Below, in pieces: positions 26,329 to 35,206 of a stretch of DNA of 64,000 bases; position 1 is the stretch's first letter, and each line of letters begins with the position of its first letter. Below the pieces are notes generated by a model. It made no database searches, was not told the origin of the DNA, and was given only the letters and a program-made list of their open reading frames with translations. Made by a program: the position numbers and the translations under genes. Where the stretch lies: NCBI GenBank assembly GCA_003216195.1, contig QCJF01000007.1, positions 1 through 64,000 on the forward strand, read 5' to 3'. This DNA comes from Pelagibacteraceae bacterium AG-404-P08. GTDB taxonomy: Bacteria; Pseudomonadota; Alphaproteobacteria; HIMB59.

Positions 26329-27209
26329 TATTTCCCCCAGCTGTATACTTTTCCGGGCTCTGGTTCAAAAATTTTTGCTGAATTTACATTTGGTAAATGT
26401 GCCATTGCTTGAAACTCTGAGGCAATAGCAACATAATCCTTTGTTTCTGCAACAACTGCGGGTTTACAAGCTATCTCATCTCTAACAATTGCCATGCCAT
26501 TTTTGGTTCCAGAAATAAATGTGTAAAAACCATCGAGGTCCTTCAGTCCATCCAAAAGTGTTTCTTTAAGTGATTTTTTGTCAGATAATCCGTTTGAGAT
26601 ATAACCTGCAGCGACTTCTGTATCATTCATGGACTTTATTTCAATCCCTTTTTTCTGAAGCGATCTTCTTAAATTGTTATGATTTGATAAAGATCCGTTA
26701 TGAACAAGGCATTCATCCTCACCTGTGGAATATGGATGAGAGCCATCTGTCGTGATTGCACTTTCTGTTGCCATCCTTGTATGCCCGATAGCATGTGAGC
26801 CAGAAAACTTCTCTAGTGAAAAATTTTTAACAACATCCTTCGGATTTCCAACTTGTTTAAATATTTCTATGCAACTACCATATCCAACTAAACTTAATTC
26901 ATCATGATTTTTTAAAATTTCTATAAATTTTTTAGGCTTTATTGCTGTTTCAATTATTAAGTGATCTGAAATAGATTTTACTTTAATATCTTTTACTTGC
27001 TTAGATAATTTTTTTGAAATTTCTTTTACCTGATCAGTATTTGAGCAGACTGAATATTTATATTTCTTTTTTTTTTCAGATGAGTATATCGCAAAACCTG
27101 CACTATCAGGTCCACGAGTAGCCATACTATTCATCATTCCAGTAAGAAATTTACCTAATTGTGAATTGTATTTTTTATTTTTTAAATATATTCCAACTAT
27201 ACCACACAT
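26328..27209 (-). CDS. mgsA: N-methylglutamate synthase subunit A (class II amidotransferase)
   Basis: A 293-residue Ntn-type amidotransferase with Cys2 in MCGIVGIYLK, GSHAIGHTRMATESAIT and CLVHNGSLSNHNNLR. It would cleave gamma-glutamylmethylamide, releasing methylamine within the complex. A Lys-rich stretch around residues 50-55 and the divergent middle distinguish it from paralog 1. It lies 5 bp after mgdD. Confidence 0.88.
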   Translation of the reverse strand: MCGIVGIYLKNKKYNSQLGKFLTGMMNSMATRGPDSAGFAIYSSEKKKKYKYSVCSNTDQVKEISKKLSKQVKDIKVKSISDHLIIETAIKPKKFIEILKNHDELSLVGYGSCIEIFKQVGNPKDVVKNFSLEKFSGSHAIGHTRMATESAITTDGSHPYSTGEDECLVHNGSLSNHNNLRRSLQKKGIEIKSMNDTEVAAGYISNGLSDKKSLKETLLDGLKDLDGFYTFISGTKNGMAIVRDEIACKPAVVAETKDYVAIASEFQAMAHLPNVNSAKIFEPEPGKVYSWGK

Positions 27210-27214
27210 GAATA

Positions 27215-27811
27215 TTAAATAGCCTCATACCCATACTCTAATGATGAGTCAGTGATGCTATGGTAAAAAGAACCACCAAAGCTTCTTAATGCATAAAGGT
27301 TAAAACAAAACGGTTGGTCGTCTAAATAGTCGATCAGTATGTTAATTCCGTTATATGTAGTATTCACGCAATTATTTGGTTTAAACATATTTTCGTTAAA
27401 ATTTATTGGAGAACCTTTTTTTAAAACATTTTTTGCATATACGCCTGATATTTGTAATACAGCTCTTGACTGTGAAATATCTGTAATAGCAAAATCCTCA
27501 TCTCTAATCGATTTATAAATTTCGTCTTTCAAGTCAATTTTTTTTGAGATAATTAACCAGGTATCGGGACCGGACCACAATACTCTTGTTTCCTGGTTGT
27601 AAGAAACTTTTAGACTTTCTGTCGGTAAATTAAGTTGATTTATGGTAACTTTTTCAATCTCAATTGAGCTTTTTTTAAATTTAGCAATTTGGAAAATACT
27701 TAGGTCTTTAATTTCCGAGATTTTTAATAGGTTTTCTTTATTCTCATGGTCGCCAAACAGGCCGAGCTTATGATCAAAATGAAGTGGTGATAGATTTTGT
27801 GCTTGTTCCAT
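27215..27811 (-). CDS. mgdD: N-methylglutamate dehydrogenase subunit D (SoxG-like)
   Basis: A 198-residue protein related to the gamma subunit of heterotetrameric sarcosine oxidase. The C-terminal half shows TDISQSRAVLQISGVYAKNVLKKGSPINF, the SoxG pattern, and NLYALRSFGGSFYHSIT. It forms the tetrameric dehydrogenase with MgdABC. It overlaps mgdC by 1 bp. Confidence 0.87.
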   Translation of the reverse strand: MEQAQNLSPLHFDHKLGLFGDHENKENLLKISEIKDLSIFQIAKFKKSSIEIEKVTINQLNLPTESLKVSYNQETRVLWSGPDTWLIISKKIDLKDEIYKSIRDEDFAITDISQSRAVLQISGVYAKNVLKKGSPINFNENMFKPNNCVNTTYNGINILIDYLDDQPFCFNLYALRSFGGSFYHSITDSSLEYGYEAI

Positions 27812-30810
27812 TATGATCTAACTCTTGAGCCTTCGGGATCAACATAGTGTGAGGATACTACCTCAACAGGAATTGAAATATCTTTCAAAGGAGAGACAGC
27901 ATATAGATTTTTACCGATTTTATTTTTACCATCTTTTATAATGGCTATGGAAAAAGGATTATTATATTCAACACTCCAACAAGAAGATGAAACATGTCCA
28001 AGTTTGGGTATTGGGGCAACAGCACTATTATCTTCTATAATATGTGAACCCTCTGGGATCTTTGTTTTTTTGTCTAGTGGAACAAGTCCAACAATAGTTT
28101 GTCTATCCGACTCAGTGAAAGCGTCTTTAGATAAAGATCTTTTACCTATGAAATCTTTTTTCTGACTCACCATACTATTCAGTCCAACATCAAAAGGAAT
28201 AGTACGTCCGTCTAATTCTGCTCCTGCGACATGACCCATTTCTATTCTTAAGGTTGATAAAGCTTCTGTTCCGTATGGTTGAATATCAAATGACTGTCCT
28301 ACCTCCATGATCTTTTTCCACATATAAAGACCATAGTTTGACTCGACATTTACCTCATAAGCTAGTTCACCAGAAAAAGAAATTCTATAAATTCTAGCTT
28401 TGATACCGTCCATTGAAGAGTCCACAAGCCCCATGAATGGTAAGCCCTCATTAGACATATCTACATCAGGAAATAATTTTGATAAAAGATCTCTGGACTT
28501 TGGACCTGCCACAGCTATACCAGACCACTGTTCAGTAGTTGATAAGACATTTACATCTAAATCTGGCCATACAACTTGTAAATAGTACTCTAAGTGCGAT
28601 AAAACATTTGCAGCTTGAGCAGTAGTGGTAGTCATATGAAAATGATTTTCAGATAATCGAGATGTTGTTCCATCATCAAAAACCATGCCATCTTCTCTTA
28701 GCATTACTCCATATCTAGCTTTTCCAACGGGCAGTTTCAGCCATGCATTTGTATAAACTCTGTTTAAGAATTCTGGTGCATCAGGACCTTTAATATCAAT
28801 CTTACCAAGTGTCGTAACATCACAAATTCCAACGTTTTTTCTTACATTTGCAGCTTCCCTATTAACAGCACTGTTCATATCCTCAGAACCCCTTGGGTAG
28901 TATCTGGGTCTTTGCCATAAACCTGCTGCTACAAAAACAGCATTATTTTCCTCATGCCATGTATGAATGGGAGATTTTCTTGTCGGTAAATAGTGATTAC
29001 CAACTTCTCTACCCACGATAGCTCCAATTGTTACAGGAGTGTATGGTGGTCTAAATGTTGTATGACCAACTTCTGGAACAATCTTTTTTTCTATTTTAGA
29101 TACATATTGCAAACCATTTAAATTACTTGTCTTACCTTGATCGCCAGCCATCCCAAGAGTTGTATATCTTTTGACGTGCTCAATTGATCTGAAGCCTTCT
29201 CTGATTGCTAGCTCAACATCAGAAACTGCAACGTCATTTTGAAAGTCGATAAAGCGTTTTGGTTTTTTTCCAGATGGTAAAGGCATACACCAGAGCTTTT
29301 CATGTTTTTCATAGCTAGGTTCATTTGAGTTGGGACTATTTGTTGGATTATTTTGATCTGTGAATTTGTTTGATAAATCAAAGCCCACTTGAAAACCTTC
29401 AGCTAGAGATTGATTTAAGGTGAAAGAACCATTAGCTGCTCCAATTGCTGTTTCTTTTTGTCTTTTTTTATCCGGTACGAACGCATCAATATCATCGTTA
29501 AACTTTAATTTATTTCCAGCTTGGGAAGATAAATGAACCGTTGGTGTCCAGCCTCCGGACATACAAATGCAATCACACTCTACTGTTTCTTCTGAAATAA
29601 AAGACTCTTTTGCAGAGTCAAGCTTGCCGATGATAGCAGAATTTATTTTCAAATGGCCTTTAGTGTCTGCGATCCCTGAATTAAATTTTATAGAAATACC
29701 CTTTTGCTGAACTTCCTTGACTAATTCACCGTTTGAGCTGTCTCGAGTGTCTACAATGATTGGTTCAATATCGTTTTTAATAAACTCAAGGGCAGTTGAA
29801 TATGCTGTATCATTATTGGTAAATATAATTGGTTTCTTACCAACTAATGTTTCATAAACCTTCATATATTCTTTTGCTGCTGAGGCTAATACTATTCCTG
29901 GTCTATCATTGTTTCCAAAAGATATTGGTCTTTCAATAGAACCAGTAGAAACAATTACTTCTCCAGCTCTAATATAATGTAGCCTTTGTCTTGGAGTGTA
30001 TTTTGAGGGATTTTCAATATGATCGCTAACTCTTTCGATCATTACGGTCATATTGTGATCATAGTATCCGAAAACTTGTGACCTTTTTTTTAATATTACA
30101 TTTGGCATGCTTTTTAGCTGGGAAATGGTATCACTAGCCCACTCTTTTCCTGACATGTTACCAATCGTAACTTCGTCAGTTAGAAGAGAGCCACCATAAT
30201 TAGGCTTGTCTTCTGCTAATATTACCCTTGCCCCATTTTTAGCAGCAGCCAGGGCACTTGCGAGGCCTGATGGTCCAGAGCCAACAACTAGTACATCGCA
30301 GTGTTCATAATTATGTTCGTACCTATCTGGGTCAGGTAACAGTGGTGCTTTACCCATACCAGCAGCTTTTCTTATAAATGGTTCATAGATTTTCATCCAA
30401 AAACTTTTTGGCCACATAAATGTTTTGTAATAGAAACCTGCAGGAAAAAGACGATTTAAGACATTATTGATTTCTCCAATATCAAATTGAACTGAAGGCC
30501 AACAATTTTGACTTTTAGCTTTTAATCCCTCAACTAACTCAACTTCGGTTGCAATGATATTAGGTTCAGATTTATTACCATCATGCAATTGTACCATTGC
30601 ATTTGGTTCTTCAACACCAACTCCCAAAAAACCGCGAGGTCGATGATACTTAAAACTTCTTCCAACTAAATGAACACCATTTGCAATTAACGCAGATGCA
30701 AGAGTGTCTCCTTCATAGCCATGATAAATAGTACCGTTAAATGTAAAGTTAATTTTTTTATCCTTATTAATAAGTCCAGTTGAGTTGGTTGTTCTAAAAC
30801 TGTTAGACAT
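27811..30810 (-). CDS. mgdC: N-methylglutamate dehydrogenase subunit C (SoxA-like alpha)
   Basis: A 999-residue alpha subunit, full length. The N-terminus is a ferredoxin-like domain (INFTFNGTIYHGYEGDTLASAL), then an FAD/NAD-binding domain from about residue 172 (VLVVGSGPSGLASALAAAKNGA), and from about 610 a GcvT-type folate domain (VGICDVTTLGKIDIKGPDA). This lets the methyl group leave as a tetrahydrofolate-bound C1 unit. It overlaps mgdB by 8 bp. Paralogous sarcosine oxidase alpha has the same plan; the link to mgs genes decides for N-methylglutamate. Confidence 0.9.
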   Translation of the reverse strand: MSNSFRTTNSTGLINKDKKINFTFNGTIYHGYEGDTLASALIANGVHLVGRSFKYHRPRGFLGVGVEEPNAMVQLHDGNKSEPNIIATEVELVEGLKAKSQNCWPSVQFDIGEINNVLNRLFPAGFYYKTFMWPKSFWMKIYEPFIRKAAGMGKAPLLPDPDRYEHNYEHCDVLVVGSGPSGLASALAAAKNGARVILAEDKPNYGGSLLTDEVTIGNMSGKEWASDTISQLKSMPNVILKKRSQVFGYYDHNMTVMIERVSDHIENPSKYTPRQRLHYIRAGEVIVSTGSIERPISFGNNDRPGIVLASAAKEYMKVYETLVGKKPIIFTNNDTAYSTALEFIKNDIEPIIVDTRDSSNGELVKEVQQKGISIKFNSGIADTKGHLKINSAIIGKLDSAKESFISEETVECDCICMSGGWTPTVHLSSQAGNKLKFNDDIDAFVPDKKRQKETAIGAANGSFTLNQSLAEGFQVGFDLSNKFTDQNNPTNSPNSNEPSYEKHEKLWCMPLPSGKKPKRFIDFQNDVAVSDVELAIREGFRSIEHVKRYTTLGMAGDQGKTSNLNGLQYVSKIEKKIVPEVGHTTFRPPYTPVTIGAIVGREVGNHYLPTRKSPIHTWHEENNAVFVAAGLWQRPRYYPRGSEDMNSAVNREAANVRKNVGICDVTTLGKIDIKGPDAPEFLNRVYTNAWLKLPVGKARYGVMLREDGMVFDDGTTSRLSENHFHMTTTTAQAANVLSHLEYYLQVVWPDLDVNVLSTTEQWSGIAVAGPKSRDLLSKLFPDVDMSNEGLPFMGLVDSSMDGIKARIYRISFSGELAYEVNVESNYGLYMWKKIMEVGQSFDIQPYGTEALSTLRIEMGHVAGAELDGRTIPFDVGLNSMVSQKKDFIGKRSLSKDAFTESDRQTIVGLVPLDKKTKIPEGSHIIEDNSAVAPIPKLGHVSSSCWSVEYNNPFSIAIIKDGKNKIGKNLYAVSPLKDISIPVEVVSSHYVDPEGSRVRS

Positions 30811-31075
30811 TAAAGTCCTCGTTCATTTTACAAGTGTCAAAAATTTCATGTGTAGCGGTGTCTCTTGAGACTTTAAACCATTGTCTACATCCAGAAACAT
30901 GATGCCATAGTTCTGAGTGTTTTCCTCTTGGGTTATCTCTGTAGTAAACAAAATTATCCCAATCCTCGGTAGAAATTTCTTCTCCTAGTTGAGGTCTTTT
31001 TATTGTGGCATCCCCGCCATAAGAAAATTCATTTTGTGAGCGCTTGCCACAGTAAGGGCATTTTATTTCTAACAT
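30803..31075 (-). CDS. mgdB: N-methylglutamate dehydrogenase subunit B (SoxD-like delta)
   Basis: A 90-residue zinc-binding delta subunit. CPYCGKR at residues 6-12 and a later LWHHVSGCRQWFKVSRDT give the Cys and His ligands. Length and motif match SoxD. It bridges the alpha and beta subunits. It lies 3 bp after mgdA. Confidence 0.92.
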   Translation of the reverse strand: MLEIKCPYCGKRSQNEFSYGGDATIKRPQLGEEISTEDWDNFVYYRDNPRGKHSELWHHVSGCRQWFKVSRDTATHEIFDTCKMNEDFNV

Positions 31076-31078
31076 CTA

Positions 31079-32335
31079 TTAACCGATCCAAGGTTTAGGG
31101 CCTACACCCTTTTCATCTATAATTTTTCCAGTGTGGAATCTTTCAAGGTTAAAGTCTGAGTTAAGTTCATGTACTTGATCTTGTGCTATTGTATGAGCAA
31201 AAACAAATCCTGAGCTGGGAGTGGCTTTAAAGCCTCCGTAACACCAACCGCAATTAAGATATACGCCCTCAATATGAGTTTTATCGATTATTGGAGAACC
31301 ATCCATGGACATATCCATAATACCTCCCCAAGTTCGAAGCATTTTGAGTCTACTAAAGTTTGGAAAGACAGCCAATCCACCTGTTAAAACATGCTGTATC
31401 ATTGGCATATTTCCTCTTTGAGCATAGCTATTGTAACCATCTAAATCACCACCCATAACCATTTCACCTTTGTCAGATTGGCTACAATAAAAGTGACCTG
31501 CTCCGAATGTAACTACGTTGTGAAGTAAAGGTTTAACTGGTTCTGAGACGCAAGCTTGCAGAACATGTGCTTCAATTGGAAGTCTCATATTTAACATGTC
31601 TGCTAAAAGTGTAGTACTTCCGGCAACACACAATCCAACTTTTTTAGTTTTAATGTTTCCTCTTGATGTTTGAACACCTTCTATTTTTCCATTGTTAACA
31701 TCAAAACCTGTCACTTCACAATTTTGAATTATATCGACACCCATGGAGTCTGCCTGTCTCGCATATCCCCAAGCAACTGCATCATGTCTTGCAGTTCCTC
31801 CACGTGGTTGCATTAAACCACCATGAATGGGAAAACGACATGTTTCTGAAAAATCTGCAAATGGGATCATCTTTTTTAAATCATCCCTTCCAAGAAGAAT
31901 TGCATCAATACCATTTAATCTCATAGAGTTACCTCTTCTAGCGTAAGCATTCATTTGCGCATCAGAGTGAGCTAAGTTTATAATTCCTCTCGGTGAGTAC
32001 ATCACGTTGTAATTTAATTCTTGGCTAAGTGTTTCCCAAAGCTTCATGCCAAACTCATAAAAATGAGCGTTTGAGTCAAACATATAGTTAGATCTCAAGA
32101 TGGTAGTGTTTCTTCCAACATTACCTCCACCAATCCAACCCTTTTCAAGTATGGCAACGTTTGTGATGCCATGTTCTTTTGCAAGATAATAAGCTGTTGC
32201 AAGACCATGACCACCGCCACCTACAATTATGACATCGTATTCTTTTTTAGGCTCAGGGTCTTTCCAAGCTACCTCCCAATTTTCATGGTTGGTGAAAGCA
32301 TTTTTTACTAAACTAAATACTGAGTACTTTTGCAT
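31079..32335 (-). CDS. mgdA: N-methylglutamate dehydrogenase subunit A (SoxB-like beta)
   Basis: A 418-residue beta subunit with the DAO fold: YDVIIVGGGGHGLATAYYL near residue 33, RNTTILRSNYMFD, and the C-terminal YLNCGWCYGGFKATPSSG. It oxidises N-methylglutamate and passes electrons through the alpha subunit. First gene of the mgdABCD-mgsABC operon (32335 down to 24326), divergent from tmm with the IclR-type palindrome between. Confidence 0.9.
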   Translation of the reverse strand: MQKYSVFSLVKNAFTNHENWEVAWKDPEPKKEYDVIIVGGGGHGLATAYYLAKEHGITNVAILEKGWIGGGNVGRNTTILRSNYMFDSNAHFYEFGMKLWETLSQELNYNVMYSPRGIINLAHSDAQMNAYARRGNSMRLNGIDAILLGRDDLKKMIPFADFSETCRFPIHGGLMQPRGGTARHDAVAWGYARQADSMGVDIIQNCEVTGFDVNNGKIEGVQTSRGNIKTKKVGLCVAGSTTLLADMLNMRLPIEAHVLQACVSEPVKPLLHNVVTFGAGHFYCSQSDKGEMVMGGDLDGYNSYAQRGNMPMIQHVLTGGLAVFPNFSRLKMLRTWGGIMDMSMDGSPIIDKTHIEGVYLNCGWCYGGFKATPSSGFVFAHTIAQDQVHELNSDFNLERFHTGKIIDEKGVGPKPWIG

Positions 32336-32392
32336 GATTCAATTAAACCTCTTCGAAAATATATATTCCTAATATAATGCTACAATAAACCT

Positions 32393-32409
32393 GTTCCATA
32401 ATATGAAAC
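32393..32409. promoter_or_regulatory. Candidate IclR operator between mgdA and tmm
   Basis: GTTCCATAATATGAAAC, an inverted repeat with one mismatch pair, 58 bp from the mgdA start and 100 bp from the tmm start. A small second inverted repeat, CTGTA-TTTAT-TACAG at 32426-32440, lies on the tmm side. The site is well placed to control both divergent operons. Confidence 0.65.
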
Positions 32410-32508
32410 AACATTTTTATTATCCCTGTATTTATTACAGAGTATGACAAAAAATGGATTGGAAATTAAAATTTAATTATTAATATTAATTCAAATCGGA
32501 GGAGAATA

Positions 32509-33843
32509 ATGACAAAAGTAGCACTTATTGGTACAGGTCCCTGTGGACTATCTTTTTTAAGATCTCTGCATCAAGCGCAAAGTAAAGGCGAAAATATTCC
32601 TGAGGTTGTTGCCTTTGAAAAACAAGAAAGTTGGGGTGGTCTTTGGAATTACACTTGGAGGACCGGGTCTGACCAATATGGAGATCCAATTCACAATAGT
32701 ATGTATAGATACCTTTGGTCGAATGGACCAAAAGAGTGTCTTGAATTTGCAGATTATTCTTTTGATGAGCATTTCAAAAAACCAATTCCCTCCTTCCCTC
32801 CAAGAGCCGTCCTTCAAGATTACATTTTAGGTCGTGCAGAAAATTCAGATGTAAAAAAATACGTAAAGTTTAATACCACTGTTACCTCTGTTGCTGATAA
32901 TGGTAATGGATTTGACATTACATACCGAAATAAAAAAGACGATCAAACTAAAACTGAGAGTTTTGATAAATTAGTTGTTGCGACTGGTCACTTCTCTGTT
33001 CCATACATTCCTGAATATGAGGGAATGAATAGCTTTCCAGGGAGAATAATGCACTCTCATGATTTCAGAGATGCTGAAGAGTTTAGAGATAAAAACGTTG
33101 TAGTTCTCGGAAGTAGTTACTCTGCTGAAGACGTAGCGTTACAGTGCCATAAATATGGAGCTAAAACTGTTACTATTGGTTATAGAAACAATCCAATGGG
33201 TTTCAATTGGCCTGAAGGCATGAAAGAAGTACATTACATGGATAAGATCGATGGAAACAAAGCAGTTTTTAAAGATGGCACAGTTCAAGAAATGGATGCC
33301 TTAATACTATGTACAGGTTACTTGCATCATTTTCCTTTTTTACCAGAAGATCTAAAATTAAAAACTCATAACAGGCTATATCCTCCAAACTTATACAAAG
33401 GAGTAGTATGGCAAAATAATCAAAATTTGTTTTATCTTGGTATGCAAGATCAGTTTCATACTTTTAACATGTTTGATGCCCAAGCTTGGTATGTTAGAGA
33501 CATAATAATGAACAAAATAACTCTGCCTTCAGCTGATGAGTTAGCAAAGGATATTGATAACTGGGTTAAAAAGGAAGAGGCTCTAGAGGATGCCTATCAA
33601 ATGATTGATTTTCAAACAGATTATTGTGTGGATTTATGTTCTGCTGTTGACTACCCAAAAATTGACTTTGAGTTAATTCGTAAACATTTTTATGATTGGG
33701 AACACCATAAGGAAGAAAATATCCTGACTTATAGAGATAAATCCTTTTCCTCGCCTGTCACTGGCACCACTGGTCCCTCACATCACACTACATGGTTGGA
33801 TGCTATGGATGACTCTATGGCTACATATTTAGATACAAAATAA
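32509..33843 (+). CDS. tmm: Trimethylamine monooxygenase Tmm (flavin-containing monooxygenase)
   Basis: A 444-residue class B flavin monooxygenase that oxidises trimethylamine to the N-oxide with NADPH and oxygen. FAD motif ALIGTGPCGLSFLRSL at residues 4-19, the FMO fingerprint FPGRIMHSHDF near residue 178, and the NADPH motif VVLGSSYSAEDVAL near residue 200. A strong GGAGGAG site sets the start. Length matches bacterial Tmm. The surrounding TMAO transporter, Tdm and methylamine genes support Tmm over other FMOs. Confidence 0.93.
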   Translation: MTKVALIGTGPCGLSFLRSLHQAQSKGENIPEVVAFEKQESWGGLWNYTWRTGSDQYGDPIHNSMYRYLWSNGPKECLEFADYSFDEHFKKPIPSFPPRAVLQDYILGRAENSDVKKYVKFNTTVTSVADNGNGFDITYRNKKDDQTKTESFDKLVVATGHFSVPYIPEYEGMNSFPGRIMHSHDFRDAEEFRDKNVVVLGSSYSAEDVALQCHKYGAKTVTIGYRNNPMGFNWPEGMKEVHYMDKIDGNKAVFKDGTVQEMDALILCTGYLHHFPFLPEDLKLKTHNRLYPPNLYKGVVWQNNQNLFYLGMQDQFHTFNMFDAQAWYVRDIIMNKITLPSADELAKDIDNWVKKEEALEDAYQMIDFQTDYCVDLCSAVDYPKIDFELIRKHFYDWEHHKEENILTYRDKSFSSPVTGTTGPSHHTTWLDAMDDSMATYLDTK

Positions 33844-33850
33844 ATATTAT

Positions 33851-34024
33851 ATGTCCAATAATACTCTTAATTTTATTGGATGGGTTTTATTTATTATTTC
33901 TGCCGTAGGCTTTATAATATCAAGTATTGGTAGTTTCTGGGCTATGTTTGGAAGTCTTTTTTTCTTTGTAGCTTGTTTTGTTTTTTTAATACCATTCTTT
34001 AGAAAAGAAAAAAATAAAGATTAA
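33851..34024 (+). CDS. Small two-helix membrane protein downstream of tmm
   Basis: A 57-residue ORF starting MSNNTLNFIGWVLFIIS, with two hydrophobic helices (about residues 8-27 and 31-50) and a basic end RKEKNKD. It begins 7 bp after the tmm stop, so it is probably on the same transcript, and its stop overlaps the convergent GcvT-like gene by 4 bp. I recognise no family. Confidence 0.55.
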   Translation: MSNNTLNFIGWVLFIISAVGFIISSIGSFWAMFGSLFFFVACFVFLIPFFRKEKNKD

Positions 34025-35190
34025 GGAATATTTTTGTCAATCCCCTTTGGGATGAGTTTTTCTTTATCGTAAAATGGTAAATCAATTATTTCGCAGTCAG
34101 CTAAATTATCATTAACAGACTCAACTTTAATTTGAAATTCTTTCCACTCACCAGGGTAGTCAAAACGTACATAGCCCACATACTTTTCTAAAGTAGGAGA
34201 CCAAGTTGATGCTGAAAGATATCCAATTTTTTGTTCATTTGATGATAAATAAACTTTTGCTCTTGGAATAATTTCTTTATCGGTAGTTATACCAAATAAT
34301 CTCTTTCCAAATTTTGTTGATAAAAATTCTAAAGCTTTTTTTCCAATAAAATTTTCTTTTTCCAAATCAACTAAAGAGCCTAATCCAATTTCATAAGGAT
34401 TCATTGAAGAGTCAAAATCTGTGTTGTTATCTAGGATGCCTGCTTCAATTCTTCTTATATCCATTGATTCTAGACCATCAAATGTCATACCCATCGGATA
34501 TCCAATTTCACAAAGAGTATCCCAAATTTTTTTATAATTAGTCTTATTTCCTAGAGTATAAATTTCGAAGCCTAATTCAGAAGTCCATCCTGTTCTAGAG
34601 ACATATACATTTTGATCAGCAATTTTTGAATAACCTGATTGATAGTATTTAAAATCATCGTTTATTTCTCCATTTGTTAGCTTTGAAATTATATCTTTAG
34701 AAATTGGACCTTGAATTTGTATCACTCGAGAATTAGGGTCAGTTATAGTAACTTCATAGTTTTTTTGATGAGCTTTTAACCAAGTTTCAAGGGGCCCATC
34801 AGGTTGGACGTACCAAAATTTATTTTGCTCTAATCTAAAAAGTACACCATCTATAAATATTCCGCCATTTTCATAACAGGCAATTGCATATTTACCCCTG
34901 CCTACTTTCATATCTTTAATTTTGCGACAAAATATTTTATCAAGAAATTCCTCTGACTGTGGTCCCTCTATTTGAATAGGTTTTTCAGGTACATCATACA
35001 TGACAGCTTTTCTTCTCAAATTCCAGTAACTATCTTTGATTTTATTTCCAACAGATATTGGAAAATAGCGATCAGCGTATACGCCATAAGAATTATCTTC
35101 TTTATGATAAAATTCAAAAAAAGGTCCTTTATCAAACCTGTTATCACTAATTGGTAAAGTTGAAGATTTATCTAAAAAAATTGAACTCAT
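34021..35190 (-). CDS. GcvT-family folate-dependent aminomethyltransferase-like protein
   Basis: A 389-residue stand-alone GcvT-fold protein: IQIEGPQSEEFLDKIF, GRGKYAIACYENGGIFIDGVLFRL, VSRTGWTSELGFEIY and a C-terminal barrel. No FAD domain. It is the last gene of the tmoX-tmoW-tmoV-tdm operon, 16 bp after tdm, so it may bind the formaldehyde or methyl group released from TMAO or dimethylamine on tetrahydrofolate. DmdA-like DMSP demethylases share this fold; the context favours methylamine use, without proof. Confidence 0.78.
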   Translation of the reverse strand: MSSIFLDKSSTLPISDNRFDKGPFFEFYHKEDNSYGVYADRYFPISVGNKIKDSYWNLRRKAVMYDVPEKPIQIEGPQSEEFLDKIFCRKIKDMKVGRGKYAIACYENGGIFIDGVLFRLEQNKFWYVQPDGPLETWLKAHQKNYEVTITDPNSRVIQIQGPISKDIISKLTNGEINDDFKYYQSGYSKIADQNVYVSRTGWTSELGFEIYTLGNKTNYKKIWDTLCEIGYPMGMTFDGLESMDIRRIEAGILDNNTDFDSSMNPYEIGLGSLVDLEKENFIGKKALEFLSTKFGKRLFGITTDKEIIPRAKVYLSSNEQKIGYLSASTWSPTLEKYVGYVRFDYPGEWKEFQIKVESVNDNLADCEIIDLPFYDKEKLIPKGIDKNIP

Positions 35191-35206
35191 TTAAAAGATA
35201 AAAAAA

